From Alkalibacillus flavidus (lineage in GTDB: Bacteria > Bacillota > Bacilli > Bacillales > Alkalibacillaceae), in the NCBI RefSeq assembly GCF_040545925.1, contig NZ_JBEPMX010000002.1, positions 211,910-275,909 on the forward strand: 64,000 nt of DNA. The letters run 5' to 3'. A program made the position numbers and the translations under genes. Shown in pieces: positions 53,512 through 62,392 of the stretch. A model generated the notes under the pieces. It ran no database searches and was not told where the DNA came from. It saw only the letters and a list, made by a program, of their open reading frames with translations. The number at the start of each line of letters is the position of its first letter. Positions within the stretch are counted from its first letter, which is position 1.

Positions 53512-54312
53512 TTAACGATTTATAAATAAGGCCTGTTCCTGTAATAATTGTTTTTTCCATTTTTCGCTCTCATGTTCATCGCCTTGATCGAGATGCCATA
53601 AATAATAAGACAACGATTGAGCAAGTCGATACCATTGAATACGTGCTAATAATGGCTGGTCAAGCTCAATGCCATATTGTTGTAACCAATCATCCCAGCT
53701 GTCACGTGGAATATATTGATAAAGCATCATGCTTAAATCCATCGCAGGATCAGCTAATACCGCATTATCCCAATCGATTAAATATAAATGATTATCTTCA
53801 CCTAAGAGCCAATTCTCATGATTAACATCTGCATGACAGACGACTTTACGGTGATTTTCTACATGTTTTATATGCTGTGTTAAAAACTGAATGACTTGCT
53901 GCACGAATGATGTATTTAAAACGGATAATGAGCGGCTTTTCTCCTGTAATTGTACAAGGAAATGCCACGGCTCTAACGGTTTTTTACCCATACGCATAAA
54001 TAAGTGCAAGATCTCAGATGAGTGATGGATTTTACTCATTAGCTGGACGACCGCTTCCTGTTGCATTTCATCTTTTGATAAAACGCGTCCTTCAAGCCAT
54101 TTTTGCGCTGTAATGACATCGCCATCAGCTAGTCGTTTCGTCCATACAAGTTTAGGGACTATACCTTCTGCAGATAAAATCGCTAGAAATGGGGATGAAT
54201 TACGTTTTAGAAATAACTTTTGTTGCTGGCTGTTTTCTGCTAAATATGCTTCACCGGACGTTCCACCAGCTGGGGTGATTAGCCAGTCCGAGCCTAGAAC
54301 GTGTTGTTCCAT
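53512..54312 (-). CDS. ytmP: YtmP: APH/choline-kinase-like phosphotransferase
   Basis: The 266-residue kinase-fold protein has the nucleotide loop TPAGGTSGEAYLA (about 14-26), the catalytic HADVNHENWLL (about 155) and IDWDNAVLADPAMDL (about 175) Asp. It belongs to the thiamine-kinase/aminoglycoside-phosphotransferase group; the substrate is unproven. In B. subtilis ytmP lies beside trmB as here. The start ATG at 54312 follows AGGTGAG. Confidence 0.88.
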   Translation of the reverse strand: MEQHVLGSDWLITPAGGTSGEAYLAENSQQQKLFLKRNSSPFLAILSAEGIVPKLVWTKRLADGDVITAQKWLEGRVLSKDEMQQEAVVQLMSKIHHSSEILHLFMRMGKKPLEPWHFLVQLQEKSRSLSVLNTSFVQQVIQFLTQHIKHVENHRKVVCHADVNHENWLLGEDNHLYLIDWDNAVLADPAMDLSMMLYQYIPRDSWDDWLQQYGIELDQPLLARIQWYRLAQSLSYYLWHLDQGDEHESEKWKKQLLQEQALFINR

Positions 54313-54425
54313 GCTTCACTCACCTACTTTTCACTATGACGTGTCGTTCGAGTTCTATTTAAAAAGTCAGACTTGATTAGAATAACTTATGATTATGAAT
54401 GATTTCAAGAGGTAGATTAATAAAG

Positions 54426-55332
54426 TTATCGAATAAACGTCTGTTTTCGATTCGATGAATTAATCTTTAATCGTTTTGCTCGTCCTGTTGTTCCATCAGT
54501 TTGAAAGGTTAGTCGCGTATCAGCTTCAATCGTTATAACTGATCCACGGTATTCGTTGACTGATTTCAATCGAGAATGTTGGCCTATCAATATTGTGGGT
54601 AATAATAGAAGTAGTAACCAACGACTCAGCGAATTAACAGTTGTAACAACAAAATCTTGTTGTGTCCAACTTGCTTTAGGAGCAATTGGGAGGCAGATCC
54701 CAAAATAAGGAAGTCGATTAACTGTTACGAGCCATGTATTATTCATTTTAATACAACTACCATCTACATTTAAAGACAAATTTTTAGTTTTTCCTCGAAT
54801 AATTTTTTGGAATGTCGTTTTCATGTAGATAGACCGCCTATTACCACTATTTATAAATCTATGTTGCTTACGTTTCTGATTAACAGTTTCAGCGACATCA
54901 GCATCCAAGCCGACGCCAATACTTGTCGTAAAATAGCTTAATTGGTTGTCAGATTCATAACGTCCCAAACGAAGGTTAATCGACTCAGGGTGGTCAAATA
55001 CTTTCATCAATTGCTTAAGTGGATGACGTTTAACACCAATTCATCTCGCAAAATCATTGCCTGTACCTAACGGGATGAATGCGATAGGAATATCTGCTTT
55101 CAATCCGTGTATCACTTCTTGTAATGTGCCGTCACCGCCTAAAACGACGAGGCAATCCACTTGATGACCTATGACTTAAGTCGTTATTCTTTGCACGTCC
55201 GCTTCACCTTACGTATAATAAAAGAGAACATTGATGAACGAGGTCCGGTCTGAGCTCGAAAAATTGTCGTACAATGTCGATAGCTTTTTGCCGGCCAGCC
55301 ATAGGGTTAATAATCCATAGATACATGGTCAT
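54426..55332 (-). pseudogene. ytlR: Diacylglycerol kinase family lipid kinase YtlR (decayed)
   Basis: The minus strand encodes a recognisable DAGK-family protein: MTMYLWIINPMAGRQKAID at the N-terminus (start ATG 55332 after AAAGGGG), CLVVLGGDGTLQEVIHG, IPLGTGNDFAR, VTVNRLPYFG and the C-terminal FQTDG. It is broken by one frameshift (after about 34 codons) and three in-frame stops: TAA at 55209-55211 and 55176-55178, TGA at 55041-55043. The longest intact piece (54426-55010) lacks the ATP-binding part. It keeps its ancestral place next to ytlQ-ytlP, from which an EAL gene now separates it. Confidence 0.92.
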
Positions 55333-55370
55333 ACCCCTTTTTATTTTACTTGATTTGGAGTGATTTCATT

Positions 55371-56387
55371 ATGCAATGTCATTTTTGCGAGAAAATATCG
55401 CCACTACCAACGAGTGGGTCTATTTTTGTCCATGAACGTACGAACGCTTATCAGTATTTGAAAGAGAGCCAAGGACTCGATGGTCATGAAGAAAACACAA
55501 CATTTCTCGCTATTCCTTTTTTATCCCATGATGAACTAAAATCTATCTTATATCCGATGATTAACACTGGAGCTGAGCAAAATTGGATTCGTGTGTATAG
55601 TGACGACGACGATAAACATCCCATTCACCTAACTATCCAACATTTATACCATCGCATTTCTGACCCAGAACTTGTTCAATTGATTGAAGATGAAGCTTTT
55701 GAAACGCATCTCCAACCGATTTTCAACTTGCAAACTGAAAAATTGTATGGCTACGAATCTTTGCTTCGCACCCATCAAAACGTCGTTAACCCGGGGCGAT
55801 TGTTTCAATTCGCACAACAAGCAGGCTTGCAGTCGTATTTAGATCAACGTGCAAGACGTTTAGCGATTCAAACGAAAGCGAATAAAATTGGGCGAGAATA
55901 CTATATATTTATTAATTTTTTACCGTCATCCATTTACAACCCAGACTTTTGTTTAAAACATACATTTGAAGCGATCGACGAATATAACGTCTCAAAAGAT
56001 GAACTCGTCTTTGAAGTTGTTGAGACTGAGTATATTGACGATCTCTCTCATTTAGAAGGCATTTTAAATCGATATAAACAATCAGGGATGCGCGTCGCTC
56101 TTGATGATGTCGGTAGTGGTTACAACAACTTAGACGTATTAAGTCAATTGAGCACGGATATTATTAAGATTGATCGTTATTACGTCCGCAATTGCCATGA
56201 AAATGATGACAATCAACTATTCATCGACCGGGCCATTGACATTGCCAAGCAATTAAACCTCACCATATTAGCTGAGGGTATCGAAACCGAAGAGGAATTC
56301 CGCCATTTACAAGCGAAAGGGATTCACTTAGCACAAGGTTTTTACTTAGGTAAACCATCCGCAGACATTGTGCATGAACTCGATTAA
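55371..56387 (+). CDS. EAL-domain c-di-GMP phosphodiesterase with an N-terminal CxxC segment
   Basis: The 338-residue protein starts MQCHFCEK, followed by about 100 residues without a known domain, then an EAL domain (about 110-335). The catalytic residues appear intact: Glu in YGYESLLR, Asn in FINFLPS, Glu in FEVVETEYI, the Asp pair in ALDDVGSGYNN, Lys in IIKIDRYY, Glu in LAEGIETEEE and Gln in AQGFYLGKP. It probably hydrolyses c-di-GMP to pGpG. No transmembrane segment; the CxxC may bind a metal. The ATG at 55371 follows GGAGTG. Its stop overlaps that of the convergent ytlQ. It resembles YkuI-type proteins in part. Confidence 0.9.
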   Translation: MQCHFCEKISPLPTSGSIFVHERTNAYQYLKESQGLDGHEENTTFLAIPFLSHDELKSILYPMINTGAEQNWIRVYSDDDDKHPIHLTIQHLYHRISDPELVQLIEDEAFETHLQPIFNLQTEKLYGYESLLRTHQNVVNPGRLFQFAQQAGLQSYLDQRARRLAIQTKANKIGREYYIFINFLPSSIYNPDFCLKHTFEAIDEYNVSKDELVFEVVETEYIDDLSHLEGILNRYKQSGMRVALDDVGSGYNNLDVLSQLSTDIIKIDRYYVRNCHENDDNQLFIDRAIDIAKQLNLTILAEGIETEEEFRHLQAKGIHLAQGFYLGKPSADIVHELD

Positions 56388-57304
56388 AAATCATCCTCGA
56401 CATCTTCCCATTCTGGACGTCTAATCGATGTCGTTTGAGTATGTTCTAGCAGAGCACCAGCAGCTTTTAGTTGCTGGTGCTTTAATGGGGTTGTAACTGA
56501 CCGATGATGAGAAAACCATGATTCATAGTTTGATTGATCAATATATTTCGTCTGGTAAGGTAAATGATGATATTGAATGCGTCCATTTGGTGCTAGCACA
56601 ACTTTTTCGATCGTGTAATCAATATCATGGTGGTTCAAAATACTTCGGACTGCTCCTTCCATACGTTTTAAGGCTGTATTTGGATTCACAATGCTTTCTT
56701 CTTTACCATCAAGACGTTGAATCCATTTACGTTGGTCAACAGCTTCAAACACCGCTTCTTCCTCATGATCAAGCCAATAAATACAGACAATAGACGTGGG
56801 CGTCACTAAAATAATATCGCCTTCCAACAGCGCTTTATTCAGTTTGAATATAGGTTTATAAAACAACAAAAACGTGTCTGGAAAACGCGTTAAAAAATAT
56901 TTCAAACGACTATCACGTTCGAAAACACGATCTAAAAAAGATACTTCTTGTAACGTACTCGATGCCCATTTTAATTGAAAGTGAAATATACGATCTAAAA
57001 AATCTTGTTTTAATTCATCTTCATTGTCTGGCAGTTTGGGAACGGAATGATCAATCGTTTCAAACGGTTCATCATCCTCATGTTTTTTAAATAACCGTTT
57101 AAAAAACGTGTCTTTCTTGTCTTGTCGAGCTTCTTCATCTTCATCAACATCCGATTCAATGTGATCCCATTCTCTCTGCCTTATCCATTGTTGTTTGATC
57201 CCATCATAGTTTTCTTTTTTTAGACGAATGAACTGTCCGGGGTAGCGAAAAATATCCCGTTCATAACGTGAAACATAATCTTGAAGTTTGATTAGTTGTG
57301 CCAT
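56384..57304 (-). CDS. ytlQ: NERD-like domain protein YtlQ
   Basis: The 306-residue protein has an acidic, charged N-terminal part (about 45-110) and a C-terminal domain (about 135-290) that resembles nuclease-related (NERD-like) folds, e.g. ILVTPTSIVCIYWLDHEEEAVFEAVDQRKW (by its ends). The function is unknown. It overlaps ytlP (start side) by 13 bases and the convergent EAL gene by 4 bases (stop side). The ytlP-ytlQ-ytlR set is the Bacillus order; ytlR is dead here. The start ATG follows AAAGGTGA. Confidence 0.83.
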   Translation of the reverse strand: MAQLIKLQDYVSRYERDIFRYPGQFIRLKKENYDGIKQQWIRQREWDHIESDVDEDEEARQDKKDTFFKRLFKKHEDDEPFETIDHSVPKLPDNEDELKQDFLDRIFHFQLKWASSTLQEVSFLDRVFERDSRLKYFLTRFPDTFLLFYKPIFKLNKALLEGDIILVTPTSIVCIYWLDHEEEAVFEAVDQRKWIQRLDGKEESIVNPNTALKRMEGAVRSILNHHDIDYTIEKVVLAPNGRIQYHHLPYQTKYIDQSNYESWFSHHRSVTTPLKHQQLKAAGALLEHTQTTSIRRPEWEDVEDDF

Positions 57305-57867
57305 GATGATTCACCTTTTCCTTCTAAATGACATGTTTGAACGATACGGTATTTCGGTTGAGTGTTAGGATCAATGTGGAACAATTGAAACGCATTTGCT
57401 TGCCAATGAAGTGGTCGCTCTAACGCAGCCTCTAACTGGTCTATCCTCTTGTCTATAGAACCACCATGCCATTTCTTTGCAAGCGTAATATGCGGTTTAT
57501 ATGGTCTGGATTCGTTCATAAAACCACACGCTAAAGCAACGTTTTCAACCTCACTTTTCAATCGCGATAGTGGTTTTGTTCGCTCCACTTCAGCATATAA
57601 GACACGTGGTTGGTCAGGTTTCCCAAAATAATTCAGCCCATTTATGGTCAGATCAAGTGGTGCATGCCCATTTAACTGTGATAACGTATCATTTAGTTTG
57701 GACAAGGTTTCCTGTTCAACAGCGCCAAGAAATTTAAGCGTCAAATGAAAATCCTCTTCATGAACCCATTCATTATAACTGACGTGAGGTTTAACACTAT
57801 GTTGCCAACTATGAAGCGTCCTACCAATTGTTTCGGGTACTTTGATCCCAATGAAATAATGACTCAT
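57292..57867 (-). CDS. thpR: RNA 2',3'-cyclic phosphodiesterase / 2'-5' RNA ligase-like YtlP
   Basis: The 191-residue 2H phosphoesterase has both HxT motifs: HLTLKFLG (about 42) and HITLAKKW (about 128). Such enzymes open 2',3'-cyclic phosphates on RNA ends. The ATG at 57867 follows AGGGTGACAGG; a longer frame from 57909 has no ribosome site. Next to ytlQ and downstream of the pseudouridine synthase gene, all on one strand with short gaps. Confidence 0.92.
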   Translation of the reverse strand: MSHYFIGIKVPETIGRTLHSWQHSVKPHVSYNEWVHEEDFHLTLKFLGAVEQETLSKLNDTLSQLNGHAPLDLTINGLNYFGKPDQPRVLYAEVERTKPLSRLKSEVENVALACGFMNESRPYKPHITLAKKWHGGSIDKRIDQLEAALERPLHWQANAFQLFHIDPNTQPKYRIVQTCHLEGKGESSWHN

Positions 57868-57877
57868 CCTGTCACCC

Positions 57878-58594
57878 TCATTCCGTTTCGAGTAATTGAT
57901 TAAGCTCAACGTCTGTTAATTCTCTCGCTTCACCCAAAGCTAACTCATCGTCTAACGTTAATGACCCCATTGCTAAACGTTTTAAATACACAACTTCTTT
58001 ATCAACCGCTTGAAACATTCGTTTAATTTGATGATACTTCCCTTCCGTAATCGTGATGTATACTTTCGATTCGTACTCAGATTGTTCTGCAATATCTAAA
58101 TGGGCTGGTTTTGTCACGTAACCATCATCTAACGTCACACCTGCTTGAAACTTACGGACATCATCTTCGGTGACTTCGGCATTGATGATTGCCTCATATT
58201 GCTTGTCTACTTTATGCTTCGGCGAAGTTAGACGGTGTGCTAATTGACCGTCATTTGTTAATAAGAGCAATCCTTCTGTATCACGATCGAGTCGGCCAAC
58301 CGGAAATAGATGAAACTTATCATAATACGGATCAAGCAAATCAGTTACAACCTCATGACGATCGTCTTCCGTTGCTGAAATGACACCTTGAGGTTTGTGC
58401 AACATGATATAGGCATATTGTTGATAGATGATCGGGACACCACTGACAATAACGTCTGATGTTGTTGGGTCCACATGATAACTCACATCTTTAATGACCG
58501 CTTCATCAATCGTGACAGCCCCTTTTTTAATTAATTTTTTTACATCTTTACGCGAACCAAAGCCTTCGTTCGCTAACAATTTATCTAATCGCAT
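57878..58594 (-). CDS. ytzG: RsuA/RluB-family pseudouridine synthase YtzG
   Basis: The 238-residue protein has an S4 domain (1-60: MRLDKLLANEGFGSRKDVKKL) and a catalytic domain with GRLDRDTEGLLLLTNDG, where the catalytic Asp lies (about 102), plus EGKYHQIKRMFQAV. It makes pseudouridine in rRNA (RsuA-like). The start ATG at 58594 has only GGAGTAAGCGTT upstream. It begins 12 bases after ytgP ends, in one operon. Confidence 0.93.
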   Translation of the reverse strand: MRLDKLLANEGFGSRKDVKKLIKKGAVTIDEAVIKDVSYHVDPTTSDVIVSGVPIIYQQYAYIMLHKPQGVISATEDDRHEVVTDLLDPYYDKFHLFPVGRLDRDTEGLLLLTNDGQLAHRLTSPKHKVDKQYEAIINAEVTEDDVRKFQAGVTLDDGYVTKPAHLDIAEQSEYESKVYITITEGKYHQIKRMFQAVDKEVVYLKRLAMGSLTLDDELALGEARELTDVELNQLLETE

Positions 58595-58606
58595 AAACGC
58601 TTACTC

Positions 58607-60229
58607 CTATATAAAGAATTTCGATAAACGACGCGCTCGGTTACCGAGTAATCGTTCTAACAGTGTCGTCTTGTACACCATCCATAAGTAAGCATAACCC
58701 CCAATGATGACTGGGACAAATAATTGTAACGACACTTGCCATTTCGTCATATCACCTGAGAACGGTAAACCAACGAGGTAACGACTAATCAAAACGACAA
58801 TAGCCATGATCGCGGTTAAAATGACAACCAATAAAGACTTTTTAAATAATGGTCGTAACTCAAACTGCGTCGCGCGGTATAGAACCGCTAAATTAAGAAA
58901 AGCTGCCGTCATAACACCTAAACCGGTCGCTAAAACGGCTCCCTCTGCCTCTAACCATGTAATGAGTGGAACATTAAGTGATAGTTTAATGAGTAAACCG
59001 ACAGCTAAACTGATTAATGTGAAGTTTTGACGGTTCACGCCTTGTAACATCGACGCGCTAACGGTAAATAAAGCAAATAGTAATGACACGGGTGCATACA
59101 CTGCTAAAATTGACCCCGCATAACTGATCGAATCGATACTATAAAACGTGCCATACGCTTCATCCGATAAAATCGATAAACCGATCGCTGCTGGGAAGAT
59201 AAATAACATCACAATTTGCAAGGATTGGCTAATATACTGTCTATAACGTTGGGAATCATTTTGAGTATATGCTTCTGTAATCGATGGTAATAACGCCATC
59301 GCTAACCCAATTGCCAGAGTGACTGGAATAATCACTAGTTTATGACCATAAACGATAATAACCGATAACAATGATTCTGACACATCCGCTAAACCGATAT
59401 TCGCCATCGCACGGTTAAACGTCATTTGATCGATCATTTGATATAAAGGCGTTGCAATACCGACTAAAATAAACGGACCTGCATACGATAACAATTCTTG
59501 ATAAAGATCACGTTTGGCCGGCGTTTCTTTTGGTTTGGAACGTTCAACCTGTCTTAATAGATCTGGCCGTTTCTTACGATAAATATACAACAACGTCGCG
59601 CCAGAAGCGAGTGCTCCGACAAATGCGGCAAATGCTGCCAAACCAACAGCGAGCGTCATCGTTCCTTGAAATACACGTAAAACGACAAATGCTGCAATCA
59701 ATAAAAAACCGATACGCACGATTTGTTCAATGACAATCGAAATTGCACTCGGCCCCATCGATGCATGACCTTGAAAATAACCACGAACTAAACTCATCGG
59801 TGCAACAACTAACAAGGCCACACTGACCATTTTAATGACAAAGGCGACATCGCTCGTTGAGTTTTGAAAATTACCGCTTTCAGGCACAAATAATTGCGCT
59901 AACCAATCAGCTGTCAAAAACATGATCAAAAATGTGATAACCCCTGTCACGACCATAAACCATAAGCCTGATCTAAACATCGTCTGTTTTGTCTGATAAT
60001 CTTCTAATGCATTATATTTGGCAACGAATTTCGACATCGCCATCGGAATGCCAAGTGACGAGATTGTTAAAAAGATTTGATAGGGATTATAAGCATACGA
60101 GTAAAGCGCGCCACCCGCATCCCCTACTAAGGCAAAAAACGGGATGACATAGAGTAATCCGAGCACTTTTGATAAGTAATTAGCACCCGTTAACATCATC
60201 GTGCCTTTAAATATATTGGATTGGGACAT
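58607..60229 (-). CDS. ytgP: YtgP: MurJ/PST-type lipid flippase
   Basis: The 540-residue integral membrane protein has about 14 hydrophobic segments and the MOP/PST family start MMLTGANYLSKVLGLLYVIPFFALVGDAGGALY (by its ends). In B. subtilis YtgP acts in peptidoglycan precursor (lipid II) flipping and is a MurJ homologue. The start ATG at 60229 has AGGTGAAA upstream. It is the first gene of the ytgP-ytzG-ytlP-ytlQ series and is divergent from ytfP. Confidence 0.9.
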   Translation of the reverse strand: MSQSNIFKGTMMLTGANYLSKVLGLLYVIPFFALVGDAGGALYSYAYNPYQIFLTISSLGIPMAMSKFVAKYNALEDYQTKQTMFRSGLWFMVVTGVITFLIMFLTADWLAQLFVPESGNFQNSTSDVAFVIKMVSVALLVVAPMSLVRGYFQGHASMGPSAISIVIEQIVRIGFLLIAAFVVLRVFQGTMTLAVGLAAFAAFVGALASGATLLYIYRKKRPDLLRQVERSKPKETPAKRDLYQELLSYAGPFILVGIATPLYQMIDQMTFNRAMANIGLADVSESLLSVIIVYGHKLVIIPVTLAIGLAMALLPSITEAYTQNDSQRYRQYISQSLQIVMLFIFPAAIGLSILSDEAYGTFYSIDSISYAGSILAVYAPVSLLFALFTVSASMLQGVNRQNFTLISLAVGLLIKLSLNVPLITWLEAEGAVLATGLGVMTAAFLNLAVLYRATQFELRPLFKKSLLVVILTAIMAIVVLISRYLVGLPFSGDMTKWQVSLQLFVPVIIGGYAYLWMVYKTTLLERLLGNRARRLSKFFI

Positions 60230-60318
60230 ATTTTCACCTGCAATAACTAGTCTATTTCATGTTATTATTTTATCATAAAGCGTAAACAAATTAATGAGTA
60301 GAAGGGTATGAAATCATT

Positions 60319-61587
60319 TTGACATATGATGTAGTCGTGATTGGAGGTGGGCCATCTGGATTAATGGCTGCTATTACAGCTGGACAATCCGGAGCTAACA
60401 CCTTATTAATTGAAAAAGGAAAAAAACTAGGCCGCAAACTCGCGATCAGTGGTGGCGGACGTTGTAATGTCACAAACGTCTTACCTGATAAAGAATTAAT
60501 TGAGCACATTCCTGGTAATGGCAAGTTTTTATACAGTGCGTTTAGCCATTTTAACAACTATTCCATTATTGATTATTTTGAGTCATTAGGTGTTGAACTT
60601 AAAGAAGAAGATAAAGGTCGCATGTTTCCCGTGAATGATAAAGCCATGACTGTCGTCAATAAACTCGTCGAACTACTCGACGTCTACCAAATTGATACCT
60701 CTCTTCAAACGAAGGTCGATGCTATTCATTATGGGGATACACACCATACCATTATTTTAGAAAATGGCAATAAAATCGATACGACGTCGGTAGTCATTGC
60801 TGTCGGAGGTAAATCAGTCCCTCACACTGGAAGCGAAGGACAAGGGTATGCATGGGCGAAAAAAGCTGGACATACCATTACGGAATTATACCCAACCGAA
60901 GTTCCGATGACATCTAATGCTCCGTTTATTAAAGCGCAAACGTTACAAGGTATTTCATTGCGAGATGTTGCAATCACTGCCTTAAAACCGAATGGAAAGC
61001 CAATTAAAACCCATCGTTGGGACGTCTTGTTTACACACGAAGGTATTTCAGGACCAGCGGCTTTACGGTTAAGTCAATATGTCGTCAAGGCATTAAAACG
61101 ACATAATGTGGATGAAATCACGGTATCTATTGACTGTTTTCCAGATATAAACGAAGACCAACTTGTCCAACAGTTGCTTGATGCCTCTAAAGAAGTACCT
61201 AATAAATCGATCAAGCATGCATGGAAGCCATTTATGCAAGAACGTGTGTTAACGTTTTTGTTAGAACAAGCCGACTTAGATGAATATACGACCTATCATC
61301 ATTTAGAAAAGAAAAAAGTATTACAACTGGCTTATTTGATGAAACATTTTAGTTTTGCCGTTAACGGAACCTTATCGATTGAAAAAGCCTTTATCACTGG
61401 TGGCGGTGTATCCTTAAAAGAAATCGTTCCAAATCAAATGGCGTCCAAAATAATGGACCGATTGTTTTTCTGCGGTGAAATTTTAGACATTCACGGTTAC
61501 ACAGGTGGCTTTAACATTACAGCAGCTTTTTCAACAGGCCATGTCGCTGGTATGAATGCGGCTTATATCGCACTAGAAAACCGTTAA
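60319..61587 (+). CDS. ytfP: FAD-dependent BaiN/RdsA-type flavoprotein YtfP
   Basis: The 422-residue protein has a Rossmann FAD motif VVVIGGGPSGLMAAITA (about 5), GKKLGRKLAISGGGRCNVTN (by its ends) of the HI0933 family, and the C-terminal GYTGGFNITAAFSTGHVAG. These flavoproteins may reduce steroid or aromatic substrates; the true activity in Bacillus is not known. It starts with TTG at 60319 (weak GAAGGG site); no in-frame ATG lies nearby. Thirteen bases before exoA; likely one operon. Confidence 0.9.
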   Translation: MTYDVVVIGGGPSGLMAAITAGQSGANTLLIEKGKKLGRKLAISGGGRCNVTNVLPDKELIEHIPGNGKFLYSAFSHFNNYSIIDYFESLGVELKEEDKGRMFPVNDKAMTVVNKLVELLDVYQIDTSLQTKVDAIHYGDTHHTIILENGNKIDTTSVVIAVGGKSVPHTGSEGQGYAWAKKAGHTITELYPTEVPMTSNAPFIKAQTLQGISLRDVAITALKPNGKPIKTHRWDVLFTHEGISGPAALRLSQYVVKALKRHNVDEITVSIDCFPDINEDQLVQQLLDASKEVPNKSIKHAWKPFMQERVLTFLLEQADLDEYTTYHHLEKKKVLQLAYLMKHFSFAVNGTLSIEKAFITGGGVSLKEIVPNQMASKIMDRLFFCGEILDIHGYTGGFNITAAFSTGHVAGMNAAYIALENR

Positions 61588-61600
61588 AGGAGTATCAACT

Positions 61601-62356
61601 ATGAACATCATCTCATGGAATGTCAATGGCCTAAGAGCAGCTGTTCGTAAAGGGTTTTTAGACTATGTACAATCTGAAGATCCTGACATCATATGTGTTC
61701 AGGAAATTAAATTACAAGAAGGTCAAATCGACTTACCATTAAACCAGTATCATATATATTGGAACTACGCTGAGCGAAAAGGCTACTCTGGAACAGCAAT
61801 TTTCACAAAACAACAACCCATACGTTCGTTTCATGGCGATTTTCATCCAGCCGCTAATTCAGAAGGACGTGTACTAGGCGTAGAGTTTCAACACTTTTAT
61901 CTAGTCAATGTTTATACACCCAATTCGAAACGATCGTTAGAACGCTTATCAGAGCGACTCGAATGGGAAGACCAATTTTTCGATTACGTTAAAACATTAG
62001 AAGATGAGAAACCTGTTATTATTTGTGGTGACCTTAATGTCGCTCATCAGTCAATTGATGTAAAAAATGATAAATCGAACGTTGGTAACTCAGGATTCAC
62101 AGATGAAGAACGAGAGAAAATGACCCGTCTGTTAAATCATGGTTTTATCGATGTATTACGCTACGTTTATCCAGACCGGGACGACTTATTTACGTGGTGG
62201 TCTTACATGAAAACAGTAAGAGAACGGAACATCGGATGGAGAATCGACTATTTTTTAATTTCTAAACCACTTCTAAATAAGCTAGAACATTTTCAAGTCG
62301 ATAGTCACATATACGGAAGCGATCACTGTCCGATTCAAATGACGATTGACTTATAG
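61601..62356 (+). CDS. exoA: Exodeoxyribonuclease III
   Basis: The 251-residue AP endonuclease has all family motifs: ISWNVNGLRAAVRKGF, VQEIKLQ with the catalytic Glu, VNVYTPNS, GDLNVAH with Asp/Asn, FTWWSYM and GSDHCPI with the catalytic His. It repairs abasic sites in the cytosol. The start ATG at 61601 follows AAAGGAG. It ends at a strong terminator. Confidence 0.96.
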   Translation: MNIISWNVNGLRAAVRKGFLDYVQSEDPDIICVQEIKLQEGQIDLPLNQYHIYWNYAERKGYSGTAIFTKQQPIRSFHGDFHPAANSEGRVLGVEFQHFYLVNVYTPNSKRSLERLSERLEWEDQFFDYVKTLEDEKPVIICGDLNVAHQSIDVKNDKSNVGNSGFTDEEREKMTRLLNHGFIDVLRYVYPDRDDLFTWWSYMKTVRERNIGWRIDYFLISKPLLNKLEHFQVDSHIYGSDHCPIQMTIDL

Positions 62357-62392
62357 TAAAAGGGAAAAGCTCAGCTGCTTTTCCCTTTTATA
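62357..62392. terminator. Terminator of exoA
   Basis: AAAAGGGAAAAGC and GCTTTTCCCTTTT form a 13-bp stem around a 6-base loop, ending in TTTTAT; it overlaps the end of the convergent broken oxidase. Confidence 0.87.
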
